Positions 45,225 through 55,789 of a stretch of DNA of 64,000 bases are shown one piece after another. The first letter of the stretch is position 1. Each line of letters starts with the position of its first letter. Location of the stretch: assembly GCA_950106755.1 (NCBI GenBank), contig OX467089.1:6822501-6886500 (forward strand), given 5' to 3'. The notes beneath the pieces were generated by a model. The model had not been told where the DNA came from. It saw only the letters and a list, made by a program, of their open reading frames with translations, and did no database searches. This stretch comes from Climacium dendroides (Eukaryota > Streptophyta > Bryopsida > Hypnales > Climaciaceae). Position numbers and translations under genes: made by a program.

Positions 45225-45775
45225 TTTTTTTGAATTGTAATCGTACAAATTGAAAGTAGACATGTTAAAGATCACATAGAAAAAATAAACACAACAATAT
45301 CACTTATGGATTGATAGATTATAATGTTTGATCATGAGGGTGCTTAAACTATCAAAGTGATTTTTGAAATCTTTCAATCCTCTTTTCACATGTCAAATCT
45401 AAAAATTTGGTCACCAAAAAAACATGAGGATAAAGCCTAACATGCACAACTCCTATCAGTTTATGGCTTCTCAAAATTTACTCTATAACTTTTTTTATAT
45501 GAATTTCTAATGAGATTTTTTCTTCAAGATCTAGTGTATTTGAAGCTCATTTCCAAGAGCCTTCCACACTATGGAAAGTCAAGATTGCAATGGCCCCCCT
45601 TGCACAAAATCTCAAAAAAAAAATTATAATCAATCATTTTCAAAATGATGCTTTAGGCTTCACAAAGATTTTTTCAAAAATATGAACTACTAAAAATTGC
45701 AATTCGGTTAGATTTTATTTAACTTCAAAATATTGTCAACACCAAAATTTGGTGCCTCGAGCATTTAGGGGTTAA
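45225..45775 (+). repeat. Dispersed noncoding repeat, copy 4
   Basis: Ordered match to 43735-44250 over its whole length: 'attataatgtttgatcatga', 'aagatctagtgtatttgaag', 'agtcaagattgcaatgg' and the end 'aaatttggtgcctcgagcat'. Confidence 0.7.
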
Positions 45776-45779
45776 AACT

Positions 45780-45965
45780 AAGACCTCATTTTTGTAAATC
45801 TAATTTTAAACTGGAGTGCATGCAATTTGGGCTTGGTCAACCATTTGACATACTTCCATATTTGTAATTTTAGAAAAATATGTACTATAATAATACCAAA
45901 TCCAACCATTAGATAAGACAACAACAATAAAGTATCTCCCCTAGTTAAGATGACTTTCATCCAAG
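45780..45965 (-). repeat. Repeat R2, minus copy
   Basis: Reverse complement of 41795-41985: 'gatgactttcatccaagc', 'ccaaccattagataagac' and 'gtaattttagaaaaat' appear in inverted order. The two copies bracket 4.2 kb that includes dispersed-repeat copies 3 and 4. Confidence 0.7.
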
Positions 45966-46029
45966 CAATAATGAGGATAAAATTTGAATTTCTACTTGTT
46001 AGGCTTCCAAAAATTGGTCAAAGAATAGA

Positions 46030-46310
46030 CTACCTTCAATATAAATTAGTGTGCCATACATCGTTGCTACAACTAAAATGTAAGTAAAAGTAATTTTCTA
46101 ATTTTTTAATTCAAAAAACTTTGAAATTCTATAATTTTAATTCCATACATCCAAGTGCCACAAAACAAAAGCCCGTGCATCCCTCCTCACTAAAGGCTTT
46201 TTGATGGTACTAAACATGCAACTAGGGGATGCATGGTCCAGAAGATCTCATTGTAATAAACAAACAAACAAATGAACAATCTAACTTAACCCTTTACGTA
46301 CTAAGAATTC
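46030..46310 (+). repeat. Repeat R3, direct copy
   Basis: Matches 46535-46757 in order: 'agtgtgcc', 'ttttctaattttttaa', 'aagtgccacaaaacaaa' against 'aaatgccaagaaatag', 'gcatccctcctcactaaag' against 'gcacccctccttatcgaaag', then 'agatctca' and a 'caaacaaacaaa' stretch. Confidence 0.75.
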
Positions 46311-46534
46311 ACTATTTCAAGTAGTGGACTTTGAGGAGATGTTTTGTAGAAAGCATAATCTAAATAGAAAATTTTATTATATAATTATCTTGAGTGAAGA
46401 ACATTGCATTCATTGGTTTAAATAAATAATTATTTAAATAAATTAAAATCCCCATATAAAATCTCTAAAGTTGCTGAAAAAAACATGAGACCCAATTTGG
46501 GCTTTTTAGACACTAAAGGGTTAAGGTCTAGACT

Positions 46535-46993
46535 AGTGTGCCTTATGTTATTGCAACAATCAAAAGAAAAATTTAATTTTCTAATTTTTTTACTCATAAA
46601 AACTTCAAAATTCCATAACTTTTGAACTATAGGTCCAAATGCCAAGAAATAGAGCGCATGCACCCCTCCTTATCGAAAGCTTTCCAATGATACCAAGAAT
46701 GCCATTGGGAAATGCAAGGTTTTAAAGATCTCAATGTAACAAACAAAACAAACAAACAATCTACCTTGTGGTTGTTTGTCACGTTGAGATCTCCCAAATT
46801 GTGCATCTCCTGCTTACATTCTTGGTACCGTGGGAAAGCTCTCGGCGAGGAGAGGTGCACCGGCTTGGTTTCGTGGTGTTTGAACGTAGGGTGTGAAAGT
46901 TATTGAACTTTGAAATAATTTTTGGATCTAAAAAATTAAAAAACTACTTTTACTTTTGTTTTGACTGTAGTAACAATATAGGGCATACTAATA
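46535..46993. repeat. Long imperfect palindrome, arms about 220 bp
   Basis: The left arm (46535-46757) and right arm (46768-46993) are reverse complements around a centre near 46762: 'gatctcaatgtaacaaac' faces 'gtttgtcacgttgagatc', and 'taccaagaatgcc' faces 'cattcttggtacc'. The two arms give mirrored open frames on opposite strands, neither of which is likely to be a gene. The left arm is also repeated directly at 46030-46310. Confidence 0.85.
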
Positions 46994-46999
46994 ACAATT

Positions 47000-48234
47000 A
47001 AGCTTAAAATAGAACTATCCATTACTACACAGATTTGTTATTTAGGTATTTTGGAGAAGCTATTTGCTAGCTCATATATTTTTCAGAGATTGAATTGTTT
47101 GAGAGAAGTTAATTGCAAAAAGAATAAAGACATTCCAACAAAAATTGGATTTAAAAAAATATTTGAAGTTCAAATGTTCAACTGTGAGAGTGTGAGTAGA
47201 CCCTTGTTGAAGTATGACCAGACCATTGTTGAAGTGTGGGCTGATGTGTCGACTCCCCAAGTGCATTGCCATCATGATGAAGAATTAATAAGATTGTGAT
47301 AATAGATATGTTAAGGTACGTTAGCACTTATTTTTAGTGATCAGCAGAGAAAGAATGGTAATGTAGTCAAATACTTGCGACTACTGTATAGTTTATTGTT
47401 TTATTTTCGGGGGCCATCTGTCGAGGCAGAAGACTTGAGAGTTGAGTTAAGCAAGGACTGCTTCATTCACATATGTCGACGTTATGGAGACTTAGTACTT
47501 GGCTGTAACGTAGGAGTGTAGCTATAGTGCAGGAGTAGTCACACCAAACGAAAGTTGGTGGAGGTGAATAGGTAGAGGCAAGCGTGACTGGGCGTTGTTG
47601 ACAGAGCTTGTTGAGGGAGGTGCCACCATGAAGTGAGTTTGTTGGCATGGTGAGGTGAACGTAGTAAAGAAGTTTTCAGGTGACCACCATGGAGGGCGTA
47701 TGACGGAAAGGATTTCGGTCAGAAATGCTCAGACATATGCATTAGCGACAGTCGTTTCCCTGCAATCTCATAGAGTATCCAAACTGTGAAGAGGAGCTCG
47801 TGATAGGCAAGTTTGGCCACTATTGTGTAGCGGAGATCAACGATAAGGGAACAGGCCGCGCCTTCCAAAGAACGACAAAGCTTCGACAGAGCTGTCTACC
47901 TTCTCCCTCTTCTTTAGGTTCGAACTCTTCTCATTTAGCGTTTGAACTTCTATGTTCTCATCTTCATGTCACTTGAATCCACTGCAGTTGTGGCGCACAC
48001 CTTGCCATTTTGTTTAGGGTTTCCATGTTGTAGGTGCTCAAGTCCTCGTCTGTTCGTGAAAGATAGTAGTTGTACAAGTTACTGTAATTCTGTCGACGTA
48101 TGCAAGTTCCGTTGCACAGCCATGACATCGTCTCCATGTGCTGAAAGAGCGTGAAAACAAATGGCACAACGTTGTCTATGGAATGAATTTTCATAACCAC
48201 AATGACATTGTGGAGGGATCTTGCAGGCTTTGCC
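47000..48234. other. Intergenic DNA, probably including the left part of a PIF/Harbinger element
   Basis: No gene recognised. From about 47330 the base composition rises to that of the Harbinger coding remnants, so the left end of that element probably lies in this interval. I could not find its terminal inverted repeat. Confidence 0.4.
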
Positions 48235-48533
48235 ATGGACACCGCCATGTGTCCCGAGGAGTTTGCTTCAATTGCGTCACTCATTCTTGTCCTTTTGTTG
48301 AATACGCATCGGGACTTGGCCCTAGTGGCTGAAGATGTTGACGATGGCGACGGGGTTGCCTTTGATGATGCACTTATGGTTGTCTGTTTAGACAGCCATG
48401 CACCAGACGTGGACGTAGTGTCCCATACAACGTTGTAGCATTGCCGCATATGGTCTGGCCTGAGTGTCCTCGACAAAGACCTCGGTTTCCGGGTGAAACC
48501 CCGATCCACCACATGGTTTTCGAGATTCCTAGT
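48235..48533 (+). pseudogene. PIF/Harbinger transposase, N-terminal part (split by retroelement)
   Basis: The frame from MDTAMCPEEF contains one TAG (near 48437) and ends FRVKPRSTTWFSRFL, a segment typical of Harbinger transposases in which it precedes 'EYDD-x-RW-x-x-FRM'. The continuation (VEEYDDKR, then IFRMTKHS) is found after 54353, beyond a 5.8-kb retrotransposon. The start codon choice is tentative. Confidence 0.75.
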
Positions 48534-49143
48534 TGTTACGGACCTCTAACAATAGACTCAAATAAAGAACACAAGATATACTCATAAACATACATGTTAT
48601 CATAAGGGGCTCAAACCACCCGACCATAGAGAGAGATCAATCTATCAAAGATGATCTCCTCACCCCCAAGCTCCACCTTATATACTATCAAATAAGACTA
48701 TAAGTCCTTAATATAGACTAGGACTTCTTTTTCCTACTTTTGGCTTTCTAACCTTGTTTCTATCCAAAATTAGCCATTAAAGTAAAAGTCCTAGTTATCC
48801 TTTTCTAATCATATCTTGTCCTAATCTTTATCTTCTACTTGGAGTTATCTAACTCCAAGTTCCACATGCTTCTTCTTGTCTGGGAGTTGTTTAACTCCAG
48901 TACATTAGTCATCCAAGTGGAGTTGTCTAATTCCATTGCATAAATCCACTCTCTGGAGATCTCTATCTCCGGGCAATCCCTGTTTATCCACTAATGCACA
49001 TTTCATCATGAATTAGTCCATGATTCATAAATGCATTCATCCATCAAAGGTCATGATGTAAAGGTCATGACACAATCATACATTCGTTTATCTATCAATG
49101 CATTCATCCATCCAAGGTTTGAAGGGTCACAAGGGTCATGACA
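48534..49143 (-). repeat. 3' LTR (610 bp)
   Basis: On plus it starts 'tgttacggacctct' and ends 'gggtcatgaca'. It appears identical to the other LTR at an offset of 5210 bp through all lines compared. Confidence 0.97.
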
Positions 49144-49146
49144 CAA

Positions 49147-49156
49147 TCTCCCCCTC
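49147..49156 (-). promoter_or_regulatory. Polypurine tract
   Basis: On the minus strand 'gagggggaga' lies four bases upstream of the 3' LTR, as expected for the plus-strand DNA primer of a retrotransposon. Confidence 0.85.
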
Positions 49157-49160
49157 AAAA

Positions 49161-50651
49161 CTAGTCATTGTCCTCAATGACAAAATTAGGGTAATCTTTC
49201 CGAAAATCCATCTCTCTTTCCCAAGAAGCTTCATCTTCAGGATAATCCTTCCATTTAACCAATAGCCTTCGGAATGATTTATTCCGAAGATGCTGCATAT
49301 CAACTTTTAGTATCCTTTCTGGTTCAGCAAGTAATGTTCCTTCAGGAGCAACTTTAGGAAGCTCAGGTAGCACATGGCTAGGATCAGAAACATATTTCCT
49401 CAATAAACTTACATGGAAAACATTGTGAATTTTCCAATTGGAAGGCAAGTTCAATTCATAAGCCACAGGTCCTATACGTTTGCTAATTTCAAATGGACCA
49501 CAAAATCGAGGAGATAACTTCCTTGACTTTCCAAGCTTTAATCCTGACCTTTTAGGTGTAACTTTCAAAAACACTTTATCACCAACCATAAACTCACGAT
49601 GACTTCGTTTCTGATCAGCATAATATTTAGCTCTATCTTGAGCACTTTTCATACTCAACTTTACAGATGCAATGATTTCGTTCATATCCCTTATCATTTG
49701 ATTCACACTTTCAATCTTTGAGTTAGGAGTTGATAAAGAAATTGGAGTCCTACATTCTTGATCGTACAATGCAAAAAATGGACTAACACCAATACTACTA
49801 TGAGTCGTATGGTTATAAGAGAATTGTACTAAGTGTAGCCATTTATCCCAAGAGTGTTGTCTTTTACCAACATACATTCTAAGCATATCCTCAAGAGTTC
49901 TATTAGTTCGTTCTGTTTGACCATCAGTCTCAGGGTGATAAGCTGTACTTAAACGAATTTTTGTTCCACATAGCTTAAAAAGTGATGACCAAAATTCACT
50001 GATAAACTTACGATCTCTATCACTTATTATCTCTGAAGGTAAACCATGATTCCCAAAAATATGTTTCATAAATAATTCAGCTACTCCCGAAGCAGTAATA
50101 GTAGTAACTGTAGGAATAAATCGAGCAAATTTTGTTAATCGGTCTACTACAACAAAGATGCTATCATACCCTGATCGAGTTCTAGGTAGGCCTACAATAA
50201 AATCCATAGTGATAGATTCCCATTTCAAATTTGGAATTCCAAGAGGTTGTAAAAATCCAGGACTTTTAATTTGTTCAATTTTTGAAATTTGACATGTCAA
50301 ACACCTTTCTACATAATTTTTAATGTCCTTTTTCATTCCCTCCCAATAATAGTGACGTTTAATAGCTAAATAGGTCTTTTGAAAACCTGGATGGCCTGCG
50401 ATAGGTATGTCATGAAGATCGTGCATGACATTGAGTCTAAATTCCCCTTCTTTGGGAATGCAGACTCTTGTATTATAATATAAGACACCGTTGTCTAAGA
50501 TATATGTTTTAAATTTCTCTATTTCTTCAACTGACCTAGATTCCTTAGTCAAACTTTCATATGGATATTGAAAGGTTTGATCATTTACATAATGTATTTT
50601 AATCTCATCTATCAAAGAGTTTCTAATACATGAGATTGCATTTGCCAACGG
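49161..50651 (-). CDS. Integrase plus chromodomain portion of the Gypsy polyprotein
   Basis: This frame follows directly, in the same reading frame, after the TGA that ends the upstream ORF; it has no ATG at its head, so it was once the continuation of one polyprotein. Order: HHCC zinc-binding region (HDLHDIPIAGHPGFQ to CLTCQ, about 72-122), DDE core (TMDFIVGLPRTRSGYDS; SDRDRKF; HPETDGQTERTNR, about 145-250), and a C-terminal chromodomain (LLVKWKDYPEDEASWE, about 460-480). The chromodomain marks it as a chromovirus, a clade that targets chromatin marks. The catalytic D, D and E are all present. With the stop in place it could be made only by readthrough or supplied in trans. Confidence 0.92.
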   Translation of the reverse strand, partial: PLANAISCIRNSLIDEIKIHYVNDQTFQYPYESLTKESRSVEEIEKFKTYILDNGVLYYNTRVCIPKEGEFRLNVMHDLHDIPIAGHPGFQKTYLAIKRHYYWEGMKKDIKNYVERCLTCQISKIEQIKSPGFLQPLGIPNLKWESITMDFIVGLPRTRSGYDSIFVVVDRLTKFARFIPTVTTITASGVAELFMKHIFGNHGLPSEIISDRDRKFISEFWSSLFKLCGTKIRLSTAYHPETDGQTERTNRTLEDMLRMYVGKRQHSWDKWLHLVQFSYNHTTHSSIGVSPFFALYDQECRTPISLSTPNSKIESVNQMIRDMNEIIASVKLSMKSAQDRAKYYADQKRSHREFMVGDKVFLKVTPKRSGLKLGKSRKLSPRFCGPFEISKRIGPVAYELNLPSNWKIHNVFHVSLLRKYVSDPSHVLPELPKVAPEGTLLAEPERILKVDMQHLRNKSFRRLLVKWKDYPEDEASWEREMDFRKDYPNFVIEDND

Positions 50652-53600
50652 TCATCTAGAAAGAGCATCAGCAACAACATTTTCTTTTCCTTTAATATAC
50701 TCAAGCTCAAAATCAAAATCTTGCATTAATTCCATCCACCTATATTGTCTTCTACTTAGATTTGGTTGAGTTGAAAAGTACCTTAATGATTGATGATCAG
50801 TTTCAATTTTAAACTTTATCCCTAGTAAATAATGTCTCCAAACTTTCAAGGCATGAATGACTGCTAACAATTCTTTTTCATGTATTGGATAATTTAACTC
50901 TCCAGCATTTAATTTTCGAGATTCAAATGCAATGACTTGTCTATTTTGCATCAAAACTGCTCCAATTGCTAAATCACTAGCATCCGTGCATAAAACTATA
51001 TTTCCCTTAAAAGGATCAATAATTGTTAAGATAGGTGCATGAGTTAGAGCGGATTTTAAAGCAGAAAAACTCAAATCACATTCACGATTCCAAACAATCG
51101 AATTAAACTTTCCTTTCAACAAAGTAGTCATAGGGGCATCTACTTTTGAAAATCCTTTCACAAACTTTCTATAATAACTGGCAAGACCTAAGAAACTTCT
51201 TATCTCGGTCTTATCTTTAGGTATTTCCCAATCCTCAATCACCTTGACTTTTCTAGGGTCAACCAAAATTCCATCTTCTGAAAGAAGATGACCAAGATAA
51301 TCAATCTGGGATTTAAAAAATTCACATTTGCTCATTTTAGCAAAGAGTTTATTAGCCCTCAAAATCGCAAACACCTTTCCTAGGTGTTCTTTGTGTTCTT
51401 TTATTGTTTTAGAAAATATCAATATATTGTCCATGAAAACAAGCACAAATTTACCCAAATATTCACGAAATAAAGAATTCATCAACGTCATAAATGTGGC
51501 AGGAGCATTTGTAAGTCCAAAAGGCATTACAACATACTCATAGTGACCTAATTGGGATCGAAATGCAGTCTTTACGATGTCAAATTCTTTTATTCTAATC
51601 TGATGGTAACCAGTCTTCAAATCAATCTTAGAATATATCTTTGCTCCATGTAGATGGTCAAACAAATCATCTACTCTAGGTAAAGGGTATTTATTTTTAA
51701 TTGTTAATTTAGTTAACCCTCTATAATCTACACAAAGTCTTAGCGTTCCATCCTTTTTTTTCACAAAGAGGACAGGTGCACCCCAAGGAGATTTACTTGG
51801 TCGAATGTATCCTTTATTTAACAAATCGTTTAGTTGATTCTCTAACTCAACATTTTGAGCTAAAGAATGCCGATAGGGTGCTTTAGCTACCGGAGCCGCA
51901 TCATTTACTAAGTCTATCGCATGGTCAACTTCCCTAATTGGAGGCAAATTTTTAATTTCATCCGAAAACACATCCTCAAAGTTCTTCAAGTATGATTTCC
52001 CATCAACTGAAAATTCATTTTCTTTCATTTCATTATTGTCTAGTTCATTCATATGTATTAGATAGACTTCATGGTTCTTTCTAATGGACCTTTTCATTTG
52101 TAAGTGAGAAAGTAAAGGAACATTAGGCATTGATCTCTTACCTTTGATGACAAAAGGCTTTCCATTCTTAAGCTTTCCATGTACAGCTCCCTCCTTGCAA
52201 GCTATCCAAGCATCCACTTGACGCAGCCACGCCATACCCAAGATCACATCATAATGAGCTCCCTCCCAAACTTCAAAGTCTACTTTAGTCTCAACTCCTT
52301 GAATGCTCACAGGTGCATTCAAAATGCGGTGGTCAATAGAACTAGTATCATCATTTGGTAGCAACACTGAGCAAGGTGATACTGGAATTAGGGAAAGTCC
52401 TAATTTTTTAGCAAATTGTGTCGAGATCATATTATGGGTAGATCCTGAATCAACCAAAATCATTGTAGGATGGTTAGAATTGACATAACCCTTAAGTTGA
52501 ATCACAGTTGGTTCATGCTCCACCTCCATGTTCATAACTGCAGTTGAAACTTGAATCTCCGTATCATGATTGTTGTTTTCTTCAGCTCTATCTTCTACTA
52601 TTAAAGTTGATGTTTCACGCTTCTTGTTCTTGATGCAATTTGATGATAGATGCCCACGTTCATGACAAATGAAACATAATCCCTTCCTTAAATGTTCCTC
52701 CCGTTCTTTTTCATTCAACCTCTGAGGTTTATTATTTTGGCCCTCCTCACGACGACTCTTAGGAAAACGCAGGTCTACACTAGAACCTATAGGTCTTCTA
52801 TTAAAGTTATTATTTCTCCTCTCATTTGCTACCTCTTGGCGTTCAAAATTTTGAGCTAATCGATGTGCTTCACTCAAAACACTAGGTGCATATGCACTCA
52901 CTTTGAATTTTATGGAATCTTTTAAGTTTTCCACAAAATATTCAACCCTATCACCTTCAGTCCAAGAAGGGAAGTAAGCACAATGTTCATCGTATTTAGA
53001 CTTATACTCGGACACTGACATGTTACCCTGTCTAAGTCGATACATACCCTGACGCATTAAAGATTGAAAGTTACCAGGAAGGAATTGTTGGAGGAACAAT
53101 TCCTGGAAGGTTTCCCAAGTGCGAACCGCCCCCATGCCTCGATTATCACGATCCTTTTTAAGTGTATCAAACCAAACTCGAGCCTTATCTTTAAGTAAGA
53201 GGACAGCGGCCTTAATTTTATCTCTCTCTTTATATTCTTCTGTAAACATATCCTCTAAGATGGACAAAAAAGAAAGGACTTCCTCTGGTTTAACATTACG
53301 GCCTCCAAAACTAGGGCGAAATACAAGATGTCTCACATCTCTCCCAACATTAACACTTTGCCTATCCATATGATTATTTTGTTTGGACCTACGTCTATGA
53401 GATGAAATATGACCTCTATTAAAATCATCTTGAGTTGACCCATGAGAAGAAAAAGAAGATGGTGAAATGCTATCTCTCCTAGGTCGTACTCGCCTTGACT
53501 CCTCCGGCGCACTCTTCTGACGACGACTTATCCTCTCTGACTCAAGAGTTCTCTTCCTCTCAATAATGTCATCTCTCCTTTCTTCAATTATAGGATCAAT

Positions 53601-53708
53601 AACTGGAGGAGCGCCTTCACTCCTCAAGTTATTAATTGCAGTTATTACTGCCCTAGCTATCGCTTGTTCTATCTCTGGTGTCAAAGGAGCATCTCCTACT
53701 TGAGACAT
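50652..53708 (-). CDS. Gag-protease-reverse transcriptase-RNase H of the Gypsy element
   Basis: ATG at 53708 (MSQVGDAP), 1018 aa. Order: Gag domain (about 145-290; [19 protein letters not shown]), CCHC zinc knuckle (about 345-358; [14 protein letters not shown]), aspartic protease (about 420; [11 protein letters not shown]), reverse transcriptase (about 620-800; [27 protein letters not shown]), RNase H (about 900-1018; [15 protein letters not shown], ending ADALSR). The RT active-site motif, F/Y-x-D-D in active elements, reads F-M-D-N at residues 758-761 (AAT codon at 51428-51426). The ORF ends at TGA 50654-50652 directly before integrase, in the same frame. It is therefore probably unable to reverse-transcribe by itself. 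Confidence 0.95.
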   Translation of the reverse strand: MSQVGDAPLTPEIEQAIARAVITAINNLRSEGAPPVIDPIIEERRDDIIERKRTLESERISRRQKSAPEESRRVRPRRDSISPSSFSSHGSTQDDFNRGHISSHRRRSKQNNHMDRQSVNVGRDVRHLVFRPSFGGRNVKPEEVLSFLSILEDMFTEEYKERDKIKAAVLLLKDKARVWFDTLKKDRDNRGMGAVRTWETFQELFLQQFLPGNFQSLMRQGMYRLRQGNMSVSEYKSKYDEHCAYFPSWTEGDRVEYFVENLKDSIKFKVSAYAPSVLSEAHRLAQNFERQEVANERRNNNFNRRPIGSSVDLRFPKSRREEGQNNKPQRLNEKEREEHLRKGLCFICHERGHLSSNCIKNKKRETSTLIVEDRAEENNNHDTEIQVSTAVMNMEVEHEPTVIQLKGYVNSNHPTMILVDSGSTHNMISTQFAKKLGLSLIPVSPCSVLLPNDDTSSIDHRILNAPVSIQGVETKVDFEVWEGAHYDVILGMAWLRQVDAWIACKEGAVHGKLKNGKPFVIKGKRSMPNVPLLSHLQMKRSIRKNHEVYLIHMNELDNNEMKENEFSVDGKSYLKNFEDVFSDEIKNLPPIREVDHAIDLVNDAAPVAKAPYRHSLAQNVELENQLNDLLNKGYIRPSKSPWGAPVLFVKKKDGTLRLCVDYRGLTKLTIKNKYPLPRVDDLFDHLHGAKIYSKIDLKTGYHQIRIKEFDIVKTAFRSQLGHYEYVVMPFGLTNAPATFMTLMNSLFREYLGKFVLVFMDNILIFSKTIKEHKEHLGKVFAILRANKLFAKMSKCEFFKSQIDYLGHLLSEDGILVDPRKVKVIEDWEIPKDKTEIRSFLGLASYYRKFVKGFSKVDAPMTTLLKGKFNSIVWNRECDLSFSALKSALTHAPILTIIDPFKGNIVLCTDASDLAIGAVLMQNRQVIAFESRKLNAGELNYPIHEKELLAVIHALKVWRHYLLGIKFKIETDHQSLRYFSTQPNLSRRQYRWMELMQDFDFELEYIKGKENVVADALSR

Positions 53709-53728
53709 GACTCTTTAAACACTAGCCT

Positions 53729-53740
53729 GCTCTGATACCA
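53729..53740 (-). promoter_or_regulatory. Primer-binding site for initiator tRNA-Met
   Basis: On the minus strand TGGTATCAGAGC lies three bases after the 5' LTR. This is the standard complement of the 3' end of plant initiator methionine tRNA. Confidence 0.97.
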
Positions 53741-53743
53741 ATT

Positions 53744-54353
53744 TGTTACGGACCTCTAACAATAGACTCAAATAAAGAACACAAGATATACTCATAAACA
53801 TACATGTTATCATAAGGGGCTCAAACCACCCGACCATAGAGAGAGATCAATCTATCAAAGATGATCTCCTCACCCCCAAGCTCCACCTTATATACTATCA
53901 AATAAGACTATAAGTCCTTAATATAGACTAGGACTTCTTTTTCCTACTTTTGGCTTTCTAACCTTGTTTCTATCCAAAATTAGCCATTAAAGTAAAAGTC
54001 CTAGTTATCCTTTTCTAATCATATCTTGTCCTAATCTTTATCTTCTACTTGGAGTTATCTAACTCCAAGTTCCACATGCTTCTTCTTGTCTGGGAGTTGT
54101 TTAACTCCAGTACATTAGTCATCCAAGTGGAGTTGTCTAATTCCATTGCATAAATCCACTCTCTGGAGATCTCTATCTCCGGGCAATCCCTGTTTATCCA
54201 CTAATGCACATTTCATCATGAATTAGTCCATGATTCATAAATGCATTCATCCATCAAAGGTCATGATGTAAAGGTCATGACACAATCATACATTCGTTTA
54301 TCTATCAATGCATTCATCCATCCAAGGTTTGAAGGGTCACAAGGGTCATGACA
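53744..54353 (-). repeat. 5' LTR (610 bp)
   Basis: Promoter-bearing LTR of the element in its own orientation. By eye, identical to the 3' LTR at 48534-49143. Confidence 0.97.
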
Positions 54354-55373
54354 CTAGTAGAAGAATACGACGATAAGCGCTAGATCTAGATTTTTAGGAT
54401 GACCAAGCACTCTGTCTTCTACTTGTCCAATATTGTGGCACCATTCATCGCTAAGAAGAACACACGATACCACCTAGCTATTCCAGTTCCTGTGCGTTTG
54501 GCATGCACTCTTTTTAAACTCAACCATAGAGCGAGTCTCCTCATATGTAGTGAAATTTTTGTTATGGGCCGTAGCACTGTCTCTATGATGCCGAGGGATG
54601 TTGTTTCTGCAATCAACATTGCTTTGTGCCAAAAAATCTCGTGGCCTTCAAGTGAGGATGTCGAAGGAGTTGTAGCTGACTTCCAACGCCTCTGCGGGTT
54701 GCTTGGCATTGCGAGTGCCATAGACAGTACCCACTTTACCATAGCCAAACCAAAAATTGGAGTGGCAGACTATTTCTACTTCAAGACTAGCAGTTACAGT
54801 ATGCATTGTCAAGCCGTGGTGGATTCTGGAAAGGGTTTGTGGACATGAATGTCAAAATGCTCGGCTCCATAAATGACTCTCGAGTCCTTCGTAGATTTGC
54901 TCTCTTCCATCGAGGGCAACATGGAATGCTGTGGCCCAAGGTGGAATCCTTTCATGGATTCACACCTTCTCTACTTGGAGACAATGGTTATCTACTTCTG
55001 CTCTAGTTGATGGTTCCCCATCGCTAGGACGGAGACCTTCCCATGGCAGCCACCTTATTCAATCGGAAGTTGAGCAAAGGGTGTGTTGTAGTGGAGAATG
55101 CATTTGTGTCCCTGAAGCAGACGTTTCGTGAGCTGCGTTCGAAGTCCAACTTGTATGTGACGTTCCTCCTACACGTGGTAGTCTGCTGCGGTATTCTTTA
55201 CAACATTCTATTCAAACAAAGTCATGAGGAAGTGGAGTGCTTGCTTGAAGTTCTACGGCGTGGTGGGGACACACTTCTGATTCGGATGAGGAAGGGTGTC
55301 CAACTGTATCTGCCGAAGCTACGGAACAGCCTCAGGACATGCATGAGGCTCTACAAAAGCGGATGCAATTAGG
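54354..55373 (+). pseudogene. PIF/Harbinger transposase, catalytic part (decayed)
   Basis: Continues the N-terminal part across the retrotransposon. After the target duplication the frame reads VEEYDDKR, two TAG stops, then IFRMTKHSVFY. The DDE_Tnp_4-type core is recognisable: first Asp in GIASAIDSTHF, a frameshift near 54840, MLGSINDSRVLRR, second Asp in LLGDNGY, another frameshift with stops near 55000, and the Glu in VVVENAFVSLKQTFRELRSKS. The end is typical of the family (VVCCGILYNILF). All three catalytic residues survive, but the gene cannot be translated. The Myb-like partner of such elements lies downstream on the opposite strand. Confidence 0.88.
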
Positions 55374-55789
55374 CATTCTGCTGTCGCTACAACGAGTGGC
55401 ACCAACATCCTAAATGTAGGTGTAGTGCTCCATCCCCTAGTCATTTTTTTTACGTGCTGCGGCTCTACTTTCATGTTTAGAATGTGAATTGTAGAGTAAT
55501 TGCGCTTAGACATGGAGATAAGGAATTCAAATTCTTTTTTCTTTATTACAATGTACATAGTGCATATTTTCCTAGAGAGCGGGGGACTACTCTACCGCCA
55601 CGGACTGCACGGTGCCTTTGCTGTCATGCATACACGTACATGACCCTGGCTTATTGCTAGCTACTGTTAACATCATTGACAAAACCCTACTCCTCATACT
55701 TGATCGCTGACACTGTTGAAATATACTACCATGATATACAATTTTTTTGGGGACCGGAGGAGTGCCGGGACATTACTGCAAAGTCTGAA
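55374..55789. other. Spacer between convergent Harbinger genes
   Basis: Lies between the 3' ends of the transposase and Myb-like remnants. No further gene seen. Confidence 0.5.

Larger units (their letters stand above)
48534..54353 (-). mobile_element. Full-length Ty3/Gypsy chromodomain LTR retrotransposon, 5820 bp
   Basis: Two 610-bp LTRs begin TG and end CA. A 5-bp target duplication CTAGT lies at 48529-48533 and 54354-54358. The element reads on the minus strand: 5' LTR 53744-54353, primer-binding site complementary to initiator tRNA-Met, gag-protease-RT-RNase H, integrase with chromodomain, polypurine tract, 3' LTR. I found no difference between the LTRs by eye, which implies a very recent insertion. 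Two lesions are visible: an in-frame TGA between RNase H and integrase, and Asn for Asp in the reverse transcriptase active site. It inserted into a Harbinger transposase that was probably already decaying, because that reading frame has stops close to the insertion point. Confidence 0.97.

Noticed and set aside
46627..46906. Two small genes on opposite strands with similar translations
   Set aside because: Their similarity comes from the palindrome; both are mirror readings of one repeat.
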